A stretch of DNA of 64,000 nucleotides from Fibrella aquatilis (GTDB lineage: Bacteria; Bacteroidota; Bacteroidia; Cytophagales; Spirosomataceae): assembly GCF_017353255.1 (NCBI RefSeq), contig NZ_JAFMYU010000003.1, forward strand, positions 62,001-126,000, read 5' to 3'. A program made the position numbers and the translations under genes. The notes under the pieces are model-generated. The model was not told the DNA's origin. It did not search any database and worked only from the letters and a program-made list of their open reading frames with translations. Each line of letters starts with the position of its first letter. Position 1 is the first letter of the stretch. Positions 26,343-34,599 of this stretch are shown here, piece by piece.

Positions 26343-28106
26343 ATGAAAACCTTCCTCTACACCCTGCTGGCAGCCATTACCCTGTCCCTTTTTTCGTGTA
26401 AACATGACCTGGACCCGGTAGCCCCCGGTCAGGATGGTGGCCCGGTGCAGGGCATCGAACAACCCGTGGGTGAGTCGCTGGGTGATCCGGTGACCAAAAA
26501 GATTGGCCCTGCCGGGGGCAACCTACAGTCGGCAGACGGGGCGCTTACGATCACCGTACCCGCCGGGGCGCTCACGGCCCTCACCGAAGTAGGCATTGAA
26601 CCTATCACCAGCACCTGCCCCGGTGGTATCGGCGATGGCTGGCGGCTGACGCCCCACGGTACCACCTTCGCCAAACCTGTGCAACTCACCATCAATTACA
26701 GCGCCCAGAAAGACAGCGTCTCGCTGCCGCAGGCGCTGGGCATGGCCTACCAGGACAGTAAAGGCATCTGGCGGTTTGTGGGCCAAAAAGCTGTCGACGC
26801 CAATACCCACAAGCTAACGGTGCAGACTACTCATTTCAGCGATTGGGTTTATCTGCAATGGATGACGCTATCACCCATTACAGCGCGGGTGGGTGCGAAG
26901 CAGCAGGTAAAGCTGGAAGCTCTACAATATGCACCGGTGGCCCTGGATGCCGAGGGGCTGGTGATCCCGATTATTGCTGAGTACAAAGACGGCTACCCCG
27001 TGGGGGATCCGCATCCACTGCCAGCCAAGTACATTAAAAAATGGTCGCTGGCGGGGGCGGGGTCGCTCAACGCGCCGGGCGGGGCAGAGGCCACGTATAC
27101 GGCGCCGGGGCAAATCCTGAAATCGACTACGGTGGCTGTTAGCCTGGAGCTGAAGGGCTTCAGGGAGCAGGCCATACTGGTGTCGAACATCACCCTGGCG
27201 GCGTTTGAGATTGCTTATGTGCAGGTAGCCGAGAAGACCGGTCCCAACGGGCGGGATAGTGAACTGATTATCTACGGCAGCCAGTTTGGGGCGCAGGACA
27301 AAGCCAAATCGGGCGTCACCGTCAACGGACAAGCCATTGATCCACAAGATATTGGCCTTTGGGGCGACAATATCATCGTCTGCCGGATTCCCATGATCGG
27401 CCCCGGCTCGTCGGGACCGGTACGGGTGAAAACAGCGTCGGGGGCCATCACCGAACCCCATCTTCTCAACGAATGGACCGTGGCCATGCGGCTTAAACAC
27501 CTGTGTGCCCGCCCCATTCAGAGCCTGAACCAAACCAGCACCATTTACCTGCGCATTCGGGGCGACGCCTCGCCCGTTCCGCCCGGCCTGACACCCATCT
27601 ATGATGAAGCGTCACGCAACACCGTCGCCATGAAGTCGTATGTGCACTGGACAGCCGACGGCGAAGGATTTTCAGTCATGAACAATGCCGAATTCTGCGG
27701 TACGGAAAAAGAAGTCTGGACCAAAAGCGCGGGCGACATCGACCTGACTTACGGGTCAGACCCCGCCGATAAGCAGTATTTCAACGTGTCGCTCAGTCAG
27801 TTGCCGGGGAAAGGGTTTGCCGTCAGTTTCACCTACGAGGCTAAAGATGCCGTGCCCTCCAGTCACGTGTCGACCAATTGCAACGGCTATACGGTCAATA
27901 GCAATCGGCCCCATACGGTTAGCTTTCCGAGTGAATTCAGCAGCGAACGCTTCCCGCTGCTGTTTAGCGGCAACACGCTTAAGGGTGGTAAATCGTCCCT
28001 GCGCGAAACGGGCACCTACAGCTACCTGCACTACGACTTCGATAAGTCACATGAGTGGAAAAATGAGCTTCAGGTCTTCTGGGACGCCACACCCGGCAAG
28101 TTCTAG
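26343..28106 (+). CDS. ZU5-like and IPT/TIG-domain lipoprotein
   Basis: The start at 26343 gives 587 residues with a lipoprotein signal (LLAAITLSLFSC, Cys19). Residues about 45-165 form a ZU5-like domain (KKIGPAGGNLQSADGALTITVPAGALTALTEVGIEPI ... LTPHGTTFAKPVQLTINY). A middle beta domain follows, then an IPT/TIG-like segment (about 295-375, DSELIIYGSQFGAQDKAKSGVTVNGQAI), and an unfamiliar C-terminal domain. It is a paralogue of the lipoprotein at 36415 in its N-terminal 170 residues and has the same promoter layout. A surface binding or anchoring role is a guess. Confidence 0.82.
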   Translation: MKTFLYTLLAAITLSLFSCKHDLDPVAPGQDGGPVQGIEQPVGESLGDPVTKKIGPAGGNLQSADGALTITVPAGALTALTEVGIEPITSTCPGGIGDGWRLTPHGTTFAKPVQLTINYSAQKDSVSLPQALGMAYQDSKGIWRFVGQKAVDANTHKLTVQTTHFSDWVYLQWMTLSPITARVGAKQQVKLEALQYAPVALDAEGLVIPIIAEYKDGYPVGDPHPLPAKYIKKWSLAGAGSLNAPGGAEATYTAPGQILKSTTVAVSLELKGFREQAILVSNITLAAFEIAYVQVAEKTGPNGRDSELIIYGSQFGAQDKAKSGVTVNGQAIDPQDIGLWGDNIIVCRIPMIGPGSSGPVRVKTASGAITEPHLLNEWTVAMRLKHLCARPIQSLNQTSTIYLRIRGDASPVPPGLTPIYDEASRNTVAMKSYVHWTADGEGFSVMNNAEFCGTEKEVWTKSAGDIDLTYGSDPADKQYFNVSLSQLPGKGFAVSFTYEAKDAVPSSHVSTNCNGYTVNSNRPHTVSFPSEFSSERFPLLFSGNTLKGGKSSLRETGTYSYLHYDFDKSHEWKNELQVFWDATPGKF

Positions 28107-28201
28107 GCAATGCATGCGACGCCCCACACGTACCCCGCAACATGGCACGATTCTGACACTGAAACAGCAGCCAACGGGCAGGTACACCCTGCCCTGAGTC
28201 A

Positions 28202-28825
28202 ATGACAACACCGTATCAACTCCTTATTTTCGACTTCGACGGTACATTGGCCGACTCCTTTCCGCTGTTTGTGCGGTCGTTTAACGCCGTGGCTGATCGG
28301 TACGGCATCAAACCCATGAACCCAGCCGAACTCGATCAATTGCGATCGTTAGGCTCCCGGCAACTGATGCAGCAACTGCGCATCTCGGCCTGGAAAGTGC
28401 CGTTGGTCGCCTACTCGGTTCGTCGGCTCATGACGCGCGGCCTGGCTGAGGTCAGTCTATTTGAGGGCGTACCTGACCTGTTACGAAGAGCCATTGACGC
28501 GCACAAGCAAGTGGCTATTGTCAGCTCGAACAGCGAAGCCAACGTTCGGCAGGTATTGGGGCCGGAATTGGCGGCACTGGTTAGTCAGTATCAGTGTGGC
28601 ACGGCCCTTTTTGGCAAAGCGCGTGCTTTCCGTCAGGTGATCCGACGGGCTGGAGTCAGTTCGTCAGCGGTGTTGTGCATCGGCGATGAGGTTCGGGATT
28701 ACGAAGCAGCCCGGTCTGAGGGGATAGCCTTTGGTGGCGTCAGCTGGGGCTACACACAACCTGATACGTTACGGGCCTTGAATGCCCATTTTTTCGACGC
28801 GGTGACCGATATCGGCTACCGGTAG
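28202..28825 (+). CDS. HAD-superfamily phosphatase (phosphoglycolate phosphatase-like)
   Basis: The 207-residue protein has the four HAD motifs: DFDGTLADS (motif I, nucleophile D11 and acid D13), VSSNSE (motif II), a Lys in GKARAFRQVI (motif III), and GDEVRDYEAARSEGI (motif IV). A four-helix C1 cap lies between motifs I and II, as in Gph/PGMB-type enzymes. It is a soluble hydrolase of a small phosphorylated metabolite; the substrate is not readable. It begins 95 bp after the ZU5 lipoprotein with no clear promoter. Confidence 0.88.
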   Translation: MTTPYQLLIFDFDGTLADSFPLFVRSFNAVADRYGIKPMNPAELDQLRSLGSRQLMQQLRISAWKVPLVAYSVRRLMTRGLAEVSLFEGVPDLLRRAIDAHKQVAIVSSNSEANVRQVLGPELAALVSQYQCGTALFGKARAFRQVIRRAGVSSSAVLCIGDEVRDYEAARSEGIAFGGVSWGYTQPDTLRALNAHFFDAVTDIGYR

Positions 28826-28868
28826 CCTACCCGTGGCATTTGTCGGCTCACCCACTCAAACAGCTTAC

Positions 28869-28930
28869 CTTCCGCCCATAAACAGAACAGGCAGACCAGA
28901 TGGTCTGCCTGTTCTGTTTATGGGCGGAAG
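28869..28930. terminator. Long bidirectional terminator palindrome
   Basis: Perfect 30-bp arms (28869-28898 and 28901-28930) with a 2-nt centre, lying between the convergent HAD and cupin genes. The right arm reaches almost to the cupin stop codon at 28935. Confidence 0.85.
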
Positions 28931-28934
28931 TGCA

Positions 28935-29423
28935 TTACATCTTGATGGCGTATTGCTCGTCGAGCAGTGTAAGCATGGCTTCGATGGCTTCGGCGGGTGG
29001 TGGCCCCTGCGGCACGGGTGGAAGCGTCAGCGACGTGGCCGGTTCGGCAAGGCCGGGGGTTTGGAAGTAGTTTTCAAACCCGGCCGGTGCAATGGTCATG
29101 ACGGTTTTAGCAACGGGCGAAAGTACCTCAAACGTATGCTGAATGTTCTTGGGCATACAGACATAGTCGCCTGCGTTGGCCGTGAAGACGTGTTCGCCGA
29201 TGGTGAACCGGATGGTCCCTTCGAGCAGGTAAAACGTTTCGTCTTCGCGGGTGTGGGTGTGGGCAGGCGGTTCGCAGCCGGGTTGCACGGTCATGGCCAA
29301 TTGGGCGTAGCGTCCCCCGGTCTGGCTCCCGTCGATCAGGACGGTGACGAGTGAGCCATGATACCAGAACGATTTGCCGAGCGAAGTGGCTGGTTTGGTA
29401 ACGGGTACTGTTGCTGTGTTCAT
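28935..29423 (-). CDS. Cupin-domain protein
   Basis: The 162-residue protein is a single conserved beta-barrel cupin: motif 1 in PPAHTHTREDETFYLLEGTIRF (His, His, Glu ligands about residues 55-64) and motif 2 in GDYVCMPKNIQHTF (His ligand). The metal site looks complete. Small cupins of this type act as dioxygenases, isomerases or sensors; the sequence gives no substrate. It converges on the HAD gene through a long palindrome and diverges from the gene at 29776. Confidence 0.87.
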   Translation of the reverse strand: MNTATVPVTKPATSLGKSFWYHGSLVTVLIDGSQTGGRYAQLAMTVQPGCEPPAHTHTREDETFYLLEGTIRFTIGEHVFTANAGDYVCMPKNIQHTFEVLSPVAKTVMTIAPAGFENYFQTPGLAEPATSLTLPPVPQGPPPAEAIEAMLTLLDEQYAIKM

Positions 29424-29775
29424 TGTGTTGTTGTTTTAAGACTAAAAAATGGTGTAAGGGCCGGACCTCCCGGCTGACGAAGCAAAGATGCAGGGGGCCG
29501 ATTCGAGCCGTATCGGCTGGATGGATGAACCGGAAGTTTTCAACGCTGAAGCGGTCAATATCCCTTTCTATGTGCCAGCGCTTTACCATAAAAGCTACGC
29601 CATACCCGCCGTTGCAGCATGCACTAACGGCAGCGCCACGCGGACCACGCGTCCGTCGCCGAAAAGGGGTTTTGCACCGCTCCACCAACCTAAAATACCG
29701 GTTCATCGGACTGGGTCTGTGCCAGGGCCGGGTTGCGCGCCATTTTTGGTCCAACGAACAGTAAACAACATCCCC
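29424..29775. other. Divergent intergenic region with promoter module
   Basis: The 352 bp hold no convincing gene; open frames here are in-frame extensions or shadows of neighbours. Visible content is the GTTCA/TTTG promoter module at 29698-29748 and the leader CGAACAGTAAACAACATCCC before the ATG at 29776. Confidence 0.6.
29698..29748 (+). promoter_or_regulatory. GTTCA/TTTG promoter module
   Basis: CCGGTTCA (GTTCA at 29701) and CATTTTTG (29741-29748), 40 bp apart, with CTGG at 29711. Confidence 0.65.
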
Positions 29776-30732
29776 ATGACCAAGCCCCTTACTTCCCTGG
29801 CCCTCGTGGCCGCGCTCGCCACTTCGCTGGTAGCCCTGCGCTCCACCGACGTACTGACCGACACCGGCGTTACGATGGCCAACATCGAGGAAGCCGCCCT
29901 GACCAACCTCAAAGCTGACGGCTCGTTCTACGTTGAACCTACCGCCCTGATGCGCCGGATGGCCCGGCGTATTCCCACCGACGCGCAGGCTGCCACGGTA
30001 CGGGCTCTCGGCCAGGTGGTACGTACCTACGTGGAGTCAGACGCGTTTAGGCAGGCGTACCGACAGTCGCTGAGTGGGCAGTATGCCGTTAACGAAACCT
30101 ACAGCGACTCCAACATTGCTCAGCGCGAAGCCGAAGTGGGCATGGTCGATGAGGCAGTCGACGCGCAGTCTGCCGCCCTCCGCCAAACGATGAGCGCCGT
30201 CGACCCCGTCATGTTCTACACCATGATGAAGGCGCAGGTGCCCCAATTCGAAGCGCAGGCCGCAGCCGCCACCGGTGCCGAACGTACCCAGCTTACTCAG
30301 GAAGTAGCCGACCTAAAGCGCATGCTCGCGGCCAATGCCGGCAAGCCCGCCGAGTTCAAAAAACAGTACGTGGCGTATCAGGAAGGGCGGTTTCGCAAAG
30401 GCGGCAAGCAGTATGAGGCAAACGCCAATCAGGAACTTGCCGATGCCAAAATCCATAACGCGGAGTACCGCAAACAAAAAGCCGCCCTCGCCGCCGCCAG
30501 CGATGTGCGCCCACCGCTTCGGAAGCAGCTACAGGCCTTTGTAGCCCTCTGCGATGAGGTTGATTTTGGCGCCAAGCTCTACGCTAGCGGGTCGAAACAG
30601 TACTTCGTGAACCCGGCCTACGAGCGTAAGCCCGGCGCGTGGAAACTACTCTTCCGCCTGGGCAAAACCCCGACGATGGCCGCCCGACAGTTTGCCGGGG
30701 AGTGGCTAACTGCGTTGCCTACACTACGTTAA
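29776..30732 (+). CDS. Hypothetical exported coiled-coil protein
   Basis: The ATG at 29776 begins a signal peptide (MTKPLTSLALVAALATSLVAL), so the longer upstream frame is rejected. The 318-residue protein is Ala/Gln/Glu-rich and mostly helical (about 100-250 with heptad-like runs such as QTMSAVDPVMFYTMMKAQ, TQLTQEVADLKRMLAANAG), ending in a more globular tail (CDEVDFGAKLYASGSKQYF). A decayed copy of that tail lies at 41086-41205, so the window once held a second member. No known family is recognised. Confidence 0.72.
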   Translation: MTKPLTSLALVAALATSLVALRSTDVLTDTGVTMANIEEAALTNLKADGSFYVEPTALMRRMARRIPTDAQAATVRALGQVVRTYVESDAFRQAYRQSLSGQYAVNETYSDSNIAQREAEVGMVDEAVDAQSAALRQTMSAVDPVMFYTMMKAQVPQFEAQAAAATGAERTQLTQEVADLKRMLAANAGKPAEFKKQYVAYQEGRFRKGGKQYEANANQELADAKIHNAEYRKQKAALAAASDVRPPLRKQLQAFVALCDEVDFGAKLYASGSKQYFVNPAYERKPGAWKLLFRLGKTPTMAARQFAGEWLTALPTLR

Positions 30733-30878
30733 GTACTATGACACATCCGTTGCCACACACCATCAGGCACTGTTTCGGCGAAAAATGCTTATTCACTGGC
30801 ATTCGCCATGAAGTAGACAACGATGCCTTATACTGCGAAAACTGGGTGCTGCTCAACAAACGTACCGGATGTATCTTA

Positions 30879-30914
30879 AGCCCACGCATTGCTCAACGCC
30901 TGCGTGGGCTTTTG
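30879..30914 (+). terminator. Rho-independent terminator
   Basis: Perfect 10-bp stem AGCCCACGCA (30879-30888)/TGCGTGGGCT (30901-30910) plus T3. It falls inside a small open frame starting at 30738, which argues against that frame being a gene. Confidence 0.75.
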
Positions 30915-30978
30915 CCGTATGTTATTGCCGACTGCTAGCTGGTTGGCTTCATACGTGCCTATTTTACATCGGCACTTG

Positions 30979-30986
30979 TATTTTTG
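30979..30986 (+). promoter_or_regulatory. -7 promoter box TATTTTTG
   Basis: A perfect TAnnTTTG match lies 23 bp before the GTG start of the sensor kinase at 31009. No TTTCA element is found 40 bp upstream. Confidence 0.5.
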
Positions 30987-31008
30987 TCGTCATCCTAACT
31001 ACCTGACC

Positions 31009-32076
31009 GTGGGCACCTTCAACGATCAACAGCTACGCATCTACGGCCCGTTCGTGCTGTTTCTGATCGGTACGCTCTTTTTTCGGCTGAACTGGTACTT
31101 CGAATTATCACTCAGGGATCTGGCTATTTCGGACCTGATCAGCCTGATAGCGGGCTACGTTTGTTGGGAAGTAGCCCGCTGGACGGTTCTGCGGTTGCAA
31201 GCCCGCTATCCCGGTCTCCCCAACACCCGTCGGCGGTTGCGCTGGATGGCCCTGTTGTTGCCCATGCTGGCCAATGCTGCCTGGGCCTTGCGGCGGTTGT
31301 GTTATGTGCTCCTGGCAACAGACGATACGTTTGTGGTGCCCCTGCCACAGTATACCTATAGCCTGGGGATTCAGCTTTTTTACCATGGCGTGTATTACGT
31401 TGTCTACGAGGGGGGCTACGTGTTGCAGGCGTGGCGGCAGACATATAGCCACAACGAGCAGTTGAAAAAAAAACGCCTGACCCACCAGCTGAATCAGCTA
31501 CGTACCCAACTGAACCCGCACTTTTTGTTCAATAGCCTAAACTCGCTGTCGATGCTGATTCAGGAAAACCCCCGGCAGGCCGAAGCCTTTGTTGATGAAC
31601 TCAGCAGCGTGTACCGCTACGTGCTGCGGACCAACAACCACAGCGAGGGCACCCCCGAACTCACGACCTTAGAGCAGGAATTACAGTTTATCCGGTCGTA
31701 TTTCGAGTTGCTGAAGATTCGCTATGGCCGGGGTATCGACCTGCATATTGATGTCGACAGCCGGTACCTGAACCACCAGATTCCGCCGCTGACGCTGCAA
31801 CTGCTGATCGAGAATGCCGTAAAACACAACGTCATCCTGCCCGACAGCCCGTTGCGCGTGGCCATCCTGACCGAAGGCGGACCCCAACTGGTCATCCAGA
31901 ACAACCTGCAACGGAAAAACACCGCCGTGCACTCCACAAAGGTTGGCCTGACCACTATTGCCACAAAGTACCGGCTGCTGGGGTCATGCGACATTGGTAT
32001 CTGTGAAGACGCGGAGCAGTTTGTGGTAAAACTGCCGTTGCTGACCACCCAACCCGCCCCGGTCAACGAACCATGA
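31009..32076 (+). CDS. LytS-type sensor histidine kinase (HK1)
   Basis: The GTG at 31009 gives 355 residues beginning VGTFNDQQLRIYGPFVLFL, aligning with the next kinase's MKPLNDTRLRLLGPLGIYL; the frame upstream has no good start. Four hydrophobic segments fill residues 10-135, followed by a short linker and the His_kinase domain: NPHFLFNSLNSLSMLIQE (phospho-acceptor H171) and ENAVKHNVILPDSPL (ATP-binding N269). This type usually signals to a LytTR response regulator, but none is present nearby. The ATGA overlap at 32073-32076 couples it to the next kinase. Confidence 0.9.
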   Translation: MGTFNDQQLRIYGPFVLFLIGTLFFRLNWYFELSLRDLAISDLISLIAGYVCWEVARWTVLRLQARYPGLPNTRRRLRWMALLLPMLANAAWALRRLCYVLLATDDTFVVPLPQYTYSLGIQLFYHGVYYVVYEGGYVLQAWRQTYSHNEQLKKKRLTHQLNQLRTQLNPHFLFNSLNSLSMLIQENPRQAEAFVDELSSVYRYVLRTNNHSEGTPELTTLEQELQFIRSYFELLKIRYGRGIDLHIDVDSRYLNHQIPPLTLQLLIENAVKHNVILPDSPLRVAILTEGGPQLVIQNNLQRKNTAVHSTKVGLTTIATKYRLLGSCDIGICEDAEQFVVKLPLLTTQPAPVNEP

Positions 32077-33122
32077 AGCCCCTCAACGACACGCGCCTGC
32101 GCCTGCTGGGGCCACTTGGGATATACCTGTTTGTGGGCATCTTTTTCCGGCTCGACTGGTATCTGACCCTCCCCCTCAACAAACTGCTCATCAACGACCC
32201 TATTGCCCTGTTTTGGGGGCTGGTGTGCTGGCAGATTGCCCGCTGGGTGGCGTTGCAGGTTCAGGCGCGGTATCCGGGCCTGCCCAACACGCGCACACGG
32301 CTGCTGTGGCTGTTGGCCTGCCTGCCGGTGCTGGTCTGTCTGGCCTGGTTCCTGCGCCACACAACGCGGTTTCTGGTGGATGGGCAATTCCTGTACTTCG
32401 GCAGCGCGGTTGAGTTGAGCCGCACCATTGGTATCCAGCTCTTTTACCACTTCATTTACTTCACCGTCTACGAAGGCTGGTATATTCTGCGGCAGTGGCG
32501 GCGCGAAACCGTAGAAGCCAGCGCGCTGGAAAACGCGTCGTTGCAAAGCCAGATCTTGTCGCTGCAACACCAGGTAAACCCTCATTTTTTGTTCAACAGT
32601 CTCAATTCACTTTCCGCCCTGATTGCCGACGACACGGACCGTGCCGAGCTGTTTCTGGACGAGCTGACCACCGTATTCCGCTACCTGTTGCAGGCCAGCA
32701 ACCAACCGTCTGCGACACTCGGCGAAGAACTGGCGTTTGTGCGGGCCTATAGCCACCTGTTGCAGGCCCGCTATGAGGCCGGGCTACAGCTGGACGTGGC
32801 CGTAGATGCCTCGCAGGAGCAGGCGTACCTTGTACCGCTGACGTTGCAGACGCTGATCGAGAATGCCATTCGCTACAACGTTATTTTGCCCGAACAGCCG
32901 CTCCGCATCCGTATCTACACCGAAGGGGGGCGGCTGTTTGTGGCTAACACCCTGCAACGCAAAACCCTGCGCGTGGCCACGGCCGGGTCGGGCCTGACCA
33001 ACCTGGCCATGCGCTACAAACTGACGAACTATGGGCAACTTGCCATCAGCGAAACGGCCGGGTGGTTTGTGGTGAGCCTGCCACTCATGCACCAGGAAGA
33101 AAACGCGCTGCTTACGGCTTAG
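32073..33122 (+). CDS. LytS-type sensor histidine kinase (HK2)
   Basis: The 349-residue paralogue of HK1 starts in a 4-bp ATGA overlap with it. It has the same four-helix membrane region (IYLFVGIFFRLDWYL ... RTIGIQLFYHFIYFTVYEGWYIL), the phospho-acceptor H171 in NPHFLFNSLNSLSALIAD, and the N box ENAIRYNVILPEQPL. Sequence and topology show that HK1 and HK2 arose by tandem duplication. Co-translation suggests they may work as a pair or heterodimer. A strong terminator follows at 33179. Confidence 0.9.
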   Translation: MKPLNDTRLRLLGPLGIYLFVGIFFRLDWYLTLPLNKLLINDPIALFWGLVCWQIARWVALQVQARYPGLPNTRTRLLWLLACLPVLVCLAWFLRHTTRFLVDGQFLYFGSAVELSRTIGIQLFYHFIYFTVYEGWYILRQWRRETVEASALENASLQSQILSLQHQVNPHFLFNSLNSLSALIADDTDRAELFLDELTTVFRYLLQASNQPSATLGEELAFVRAYSHLLQARYEAGLQLDVAVDASQEQAYLVPLTLQTLIENAIRYNVILPEQPLRIRIYTEGGRLFVANTLQRKTLRVATAGSGLTNLAMRYKLTNYGQLAISETAGWFVVSLPLMHQEENALLTA

Positions 33123-33178
33123 AAGCCTCACTCAAACCACTACCTACACCTCAGCGCGTACGTCCGGTAGCACACAAA

Positions 33179-33200
33179 GCCGCTTCATAAGCGGCTTTTT
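33179..33200 (+). terminator. GCCGCTT-CAT-AAGCGGC hairpin with T run
   Basis: 7-bp stem and T5 ending the HK1-HK2 operon, abutting CCGTTTCA. Confidence 0.85.
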
Positions 33201-33251
33201 CCGTTTCATAGGCTTGCTCATTTCCCACGGCCCAACGCCTCCCCAACTTTA
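33201..33251 (+). promoter_or_regulatory. TTTCA/TTTA promoter module
   Basis: CCGTTTCA (TTTCA at 33204), TTGC at 33214, CAACTTTA (33244-33251); 40-bp spacing. Leader contains GTAAACAACAACG. Confidence 0.68.
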
Positions 33252-33305
33252 CCACCGTAAACAACAACGCACCGCACGGTGCCTCACAAAAACTTCTTTG
33301 TTATC

Positions 33306-33854
33306 ATGAAAACGGTATTTTTCTTCCTGCTCGGCTTTGTGCTGATCACCACAAGCTGCAAAAAAGATGGCGCTGCCGACGTACAGCCCGGCTCCAATCC
33401 GGGTGGCAGCCTACCCACTGCTGTCGTGGGCAAATGGATGTACGGCTCCTTCTCAATGGCCGACTTCTGGACGTATAACGGCACGTATGCCGGTAAGCCT
33501 TTTGAACTGGCCGTGGTGTTCGACTTTAAAGCCAACGGCACGTATGAGAAATATTTTGTCTCATCAGCGCGGGACTACAGTTGCCGCACCGAAGCCTTTA
33601 CCTACGAGAAAGGCATTGTGAAATTCAGTGAAGCCGACGGGTCGTTCACCTGCACGCCAACCGAGGGGAAGTATCGCGGATTTTATTCATGCGTTCCCAG
33701 CAGAAACATTGACCGCAGCATGGAAAAGTCGGAGATGAAAGTACAAACGTACTACTACGAACTAAAGACCGGCAGCAACGGCAAGCCGACTATTGTTGTG
33801 CGCTTCAACAGGGCCGATGAAAACGTCAGCACGTTCCTGCCCACGTCGTGGTAA
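33306..33854 (+). CDS. Small lipoprotein, lipocalin-like
   Basis: The ATG at 33306 starts a lipoprotein signal (FFFLLGFVLITTSC, Cys18); 182 residues in all. The mature part opens VVGKWMYGSFSMADFW and continues with alternating beta strands (LAVVFDFKANGTYEKYFVSS, FTYEKGIVKFSEADGSFTC, TYYYELKTG ... TIVVRFNR), as in small lipocalin-like lipoproteins of Bacteroidota. Function unknown. The DAPG-hydrolase-like gene follows after 40 bp and may be in the same transcript. Confidence 0.75.
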   Translation: MKTVFFFLLGFVLITTSCKKDGAADVQPGSNPGGSLPTAVVGKWMYGSFSMADFWTYNGTYAGKPFELAVVFDFKANGTYEKYFVSSARDYSCRTEAFTYEKGIVKFSEADGSFTCTPTEGKYRGFYSCVPSRNIDRSMEKSEMKVQTYYYELKTGSNGKPTIVVRFNRADENVSTFLPTSW

Positions 33855-33894
33855 TGGGCTACTAATCAACCCCAGGAGACTAAATCGCCGACCA

Positions 33895-34599
33895 ATGAAC
33901 CGCCAACTGCCCCCTCCTCTGCCCATTCAGTGGGCCATGAAGCCCCTCACCTCAGCCCGAACGGCCTTCAGGATCCTGCCATTTGGTAGCTACGAACTGA
34001 CTATTGAGCATGACCTGATTCGGGGCGTAACTCCGGCCATGTTGCTGTGGTGGTTCCGGCACATCGGTGGCACCATGACGTATCAGGGCGATGCCTACCC
34101 CCGCTACCGGGTTTGGCATCCGCTCGATCACGTCTGCTGGTCGATGACTAACCCCGGCCCGGATGGTACCGCGCAGGTAGGTTCTCGTTTTCGCATCGTA
34201 GAAGCCTTTGGGCGTAATACGGCCCACTACGTAGACAGCGTTGAAACGGTTGTGAAGCTGGACGTGGAAGGAATCCGGCTTGTTCGGCAAGAGGTCGGGC
34301 AGGAGGTATTCAGCCTGCAACACTGGTTTGAGGCCGCACCGGGCGGTACATTATACCGGTCGCGGATGCAGGTCGGGGCAGAAAGTGCGTTCGGCAAGTA
34401 TGTCCTGAACCCACTCTTACACCGCTTCCTGTTCAGCCGCGACATGGGCCACGCCTGGCTCAAACACAACATTGAAGAAGTGGGCAATTTCGAGCATTTT
34501 TTGCCGCAACTCTATATGGAAGTCGCTAGCCCTGCTCACACCAGCGGCAACGTAACGCGAAACTCACGCCCGTCGTCTTCGATGGTGGGGGCGGGCTGA
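33895..34599 (+). CDS. DAPG hydrolase (PhlG)-like domain protein
   Basis: The likely start at 33895 gives 234 residues (an alternative is 33937). The core RGVTPAMLLWWFRHIGG ... YPRYRVWHPLDHVCW ... GSRFRIVEAFGRN fits the DAPG-hydrolase PhiG family, START-like zinc enzymes whose founder cleaves a C-C bond in 2,4-diacetylphloroglucinol. The His residues in WHPLDH and the Glu in IVEAFG could be metal ligands. The true substrate is unknown. The last 64 bp overlap, tail to tail, the 3' end of the kinase on the other strand, so the final 20 or so residues are an addition beyond the conserved end (FEHFLPQLY). Confidence 0.75.
   Translation: MNRQLPPPLPIQWAMKPLTSARTAFRILPFGSYELTIEHDLIRGVTPAMLLWWFRHIGGTMTYQGDAYPRYRVWHPLDHVCWSMTNPGPDGTAQVGSRFRIVEAFGRNTAHYVDSVETVVKLDVEGIRLVRQEVGQEVFSLQHWFEAAPGGTLYRSRMQVGAESAFGKYVLNPLLHRFLFSRDMGHAWLKHNIEEVGNFEHFLPQLYMEVASPAHTSGNVTRNSRPSSSMVGAG

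Noticed and set aside
28833-29354. Open frame of 173 codons on the + strand
   Set aside because: It lies across the terminator palindrome and antisense to the cupin gene, whose cupin motifs are unmistakable.
29128-29754. Open frame of 208 codons on the minus strand
   Set aside because: It overlaps the cupin gene in another frame and the divergent promoter region; composition is Arg/His-rich shadow coding.
30738-30938. A 66-codon open frame starting MTHPLPHTIRHCFGEKC
   Set aside because: It contains the terminator hairpin at 30879-30914 and has no recognisable family; it is more likely the 3' region of the preceding transcript.
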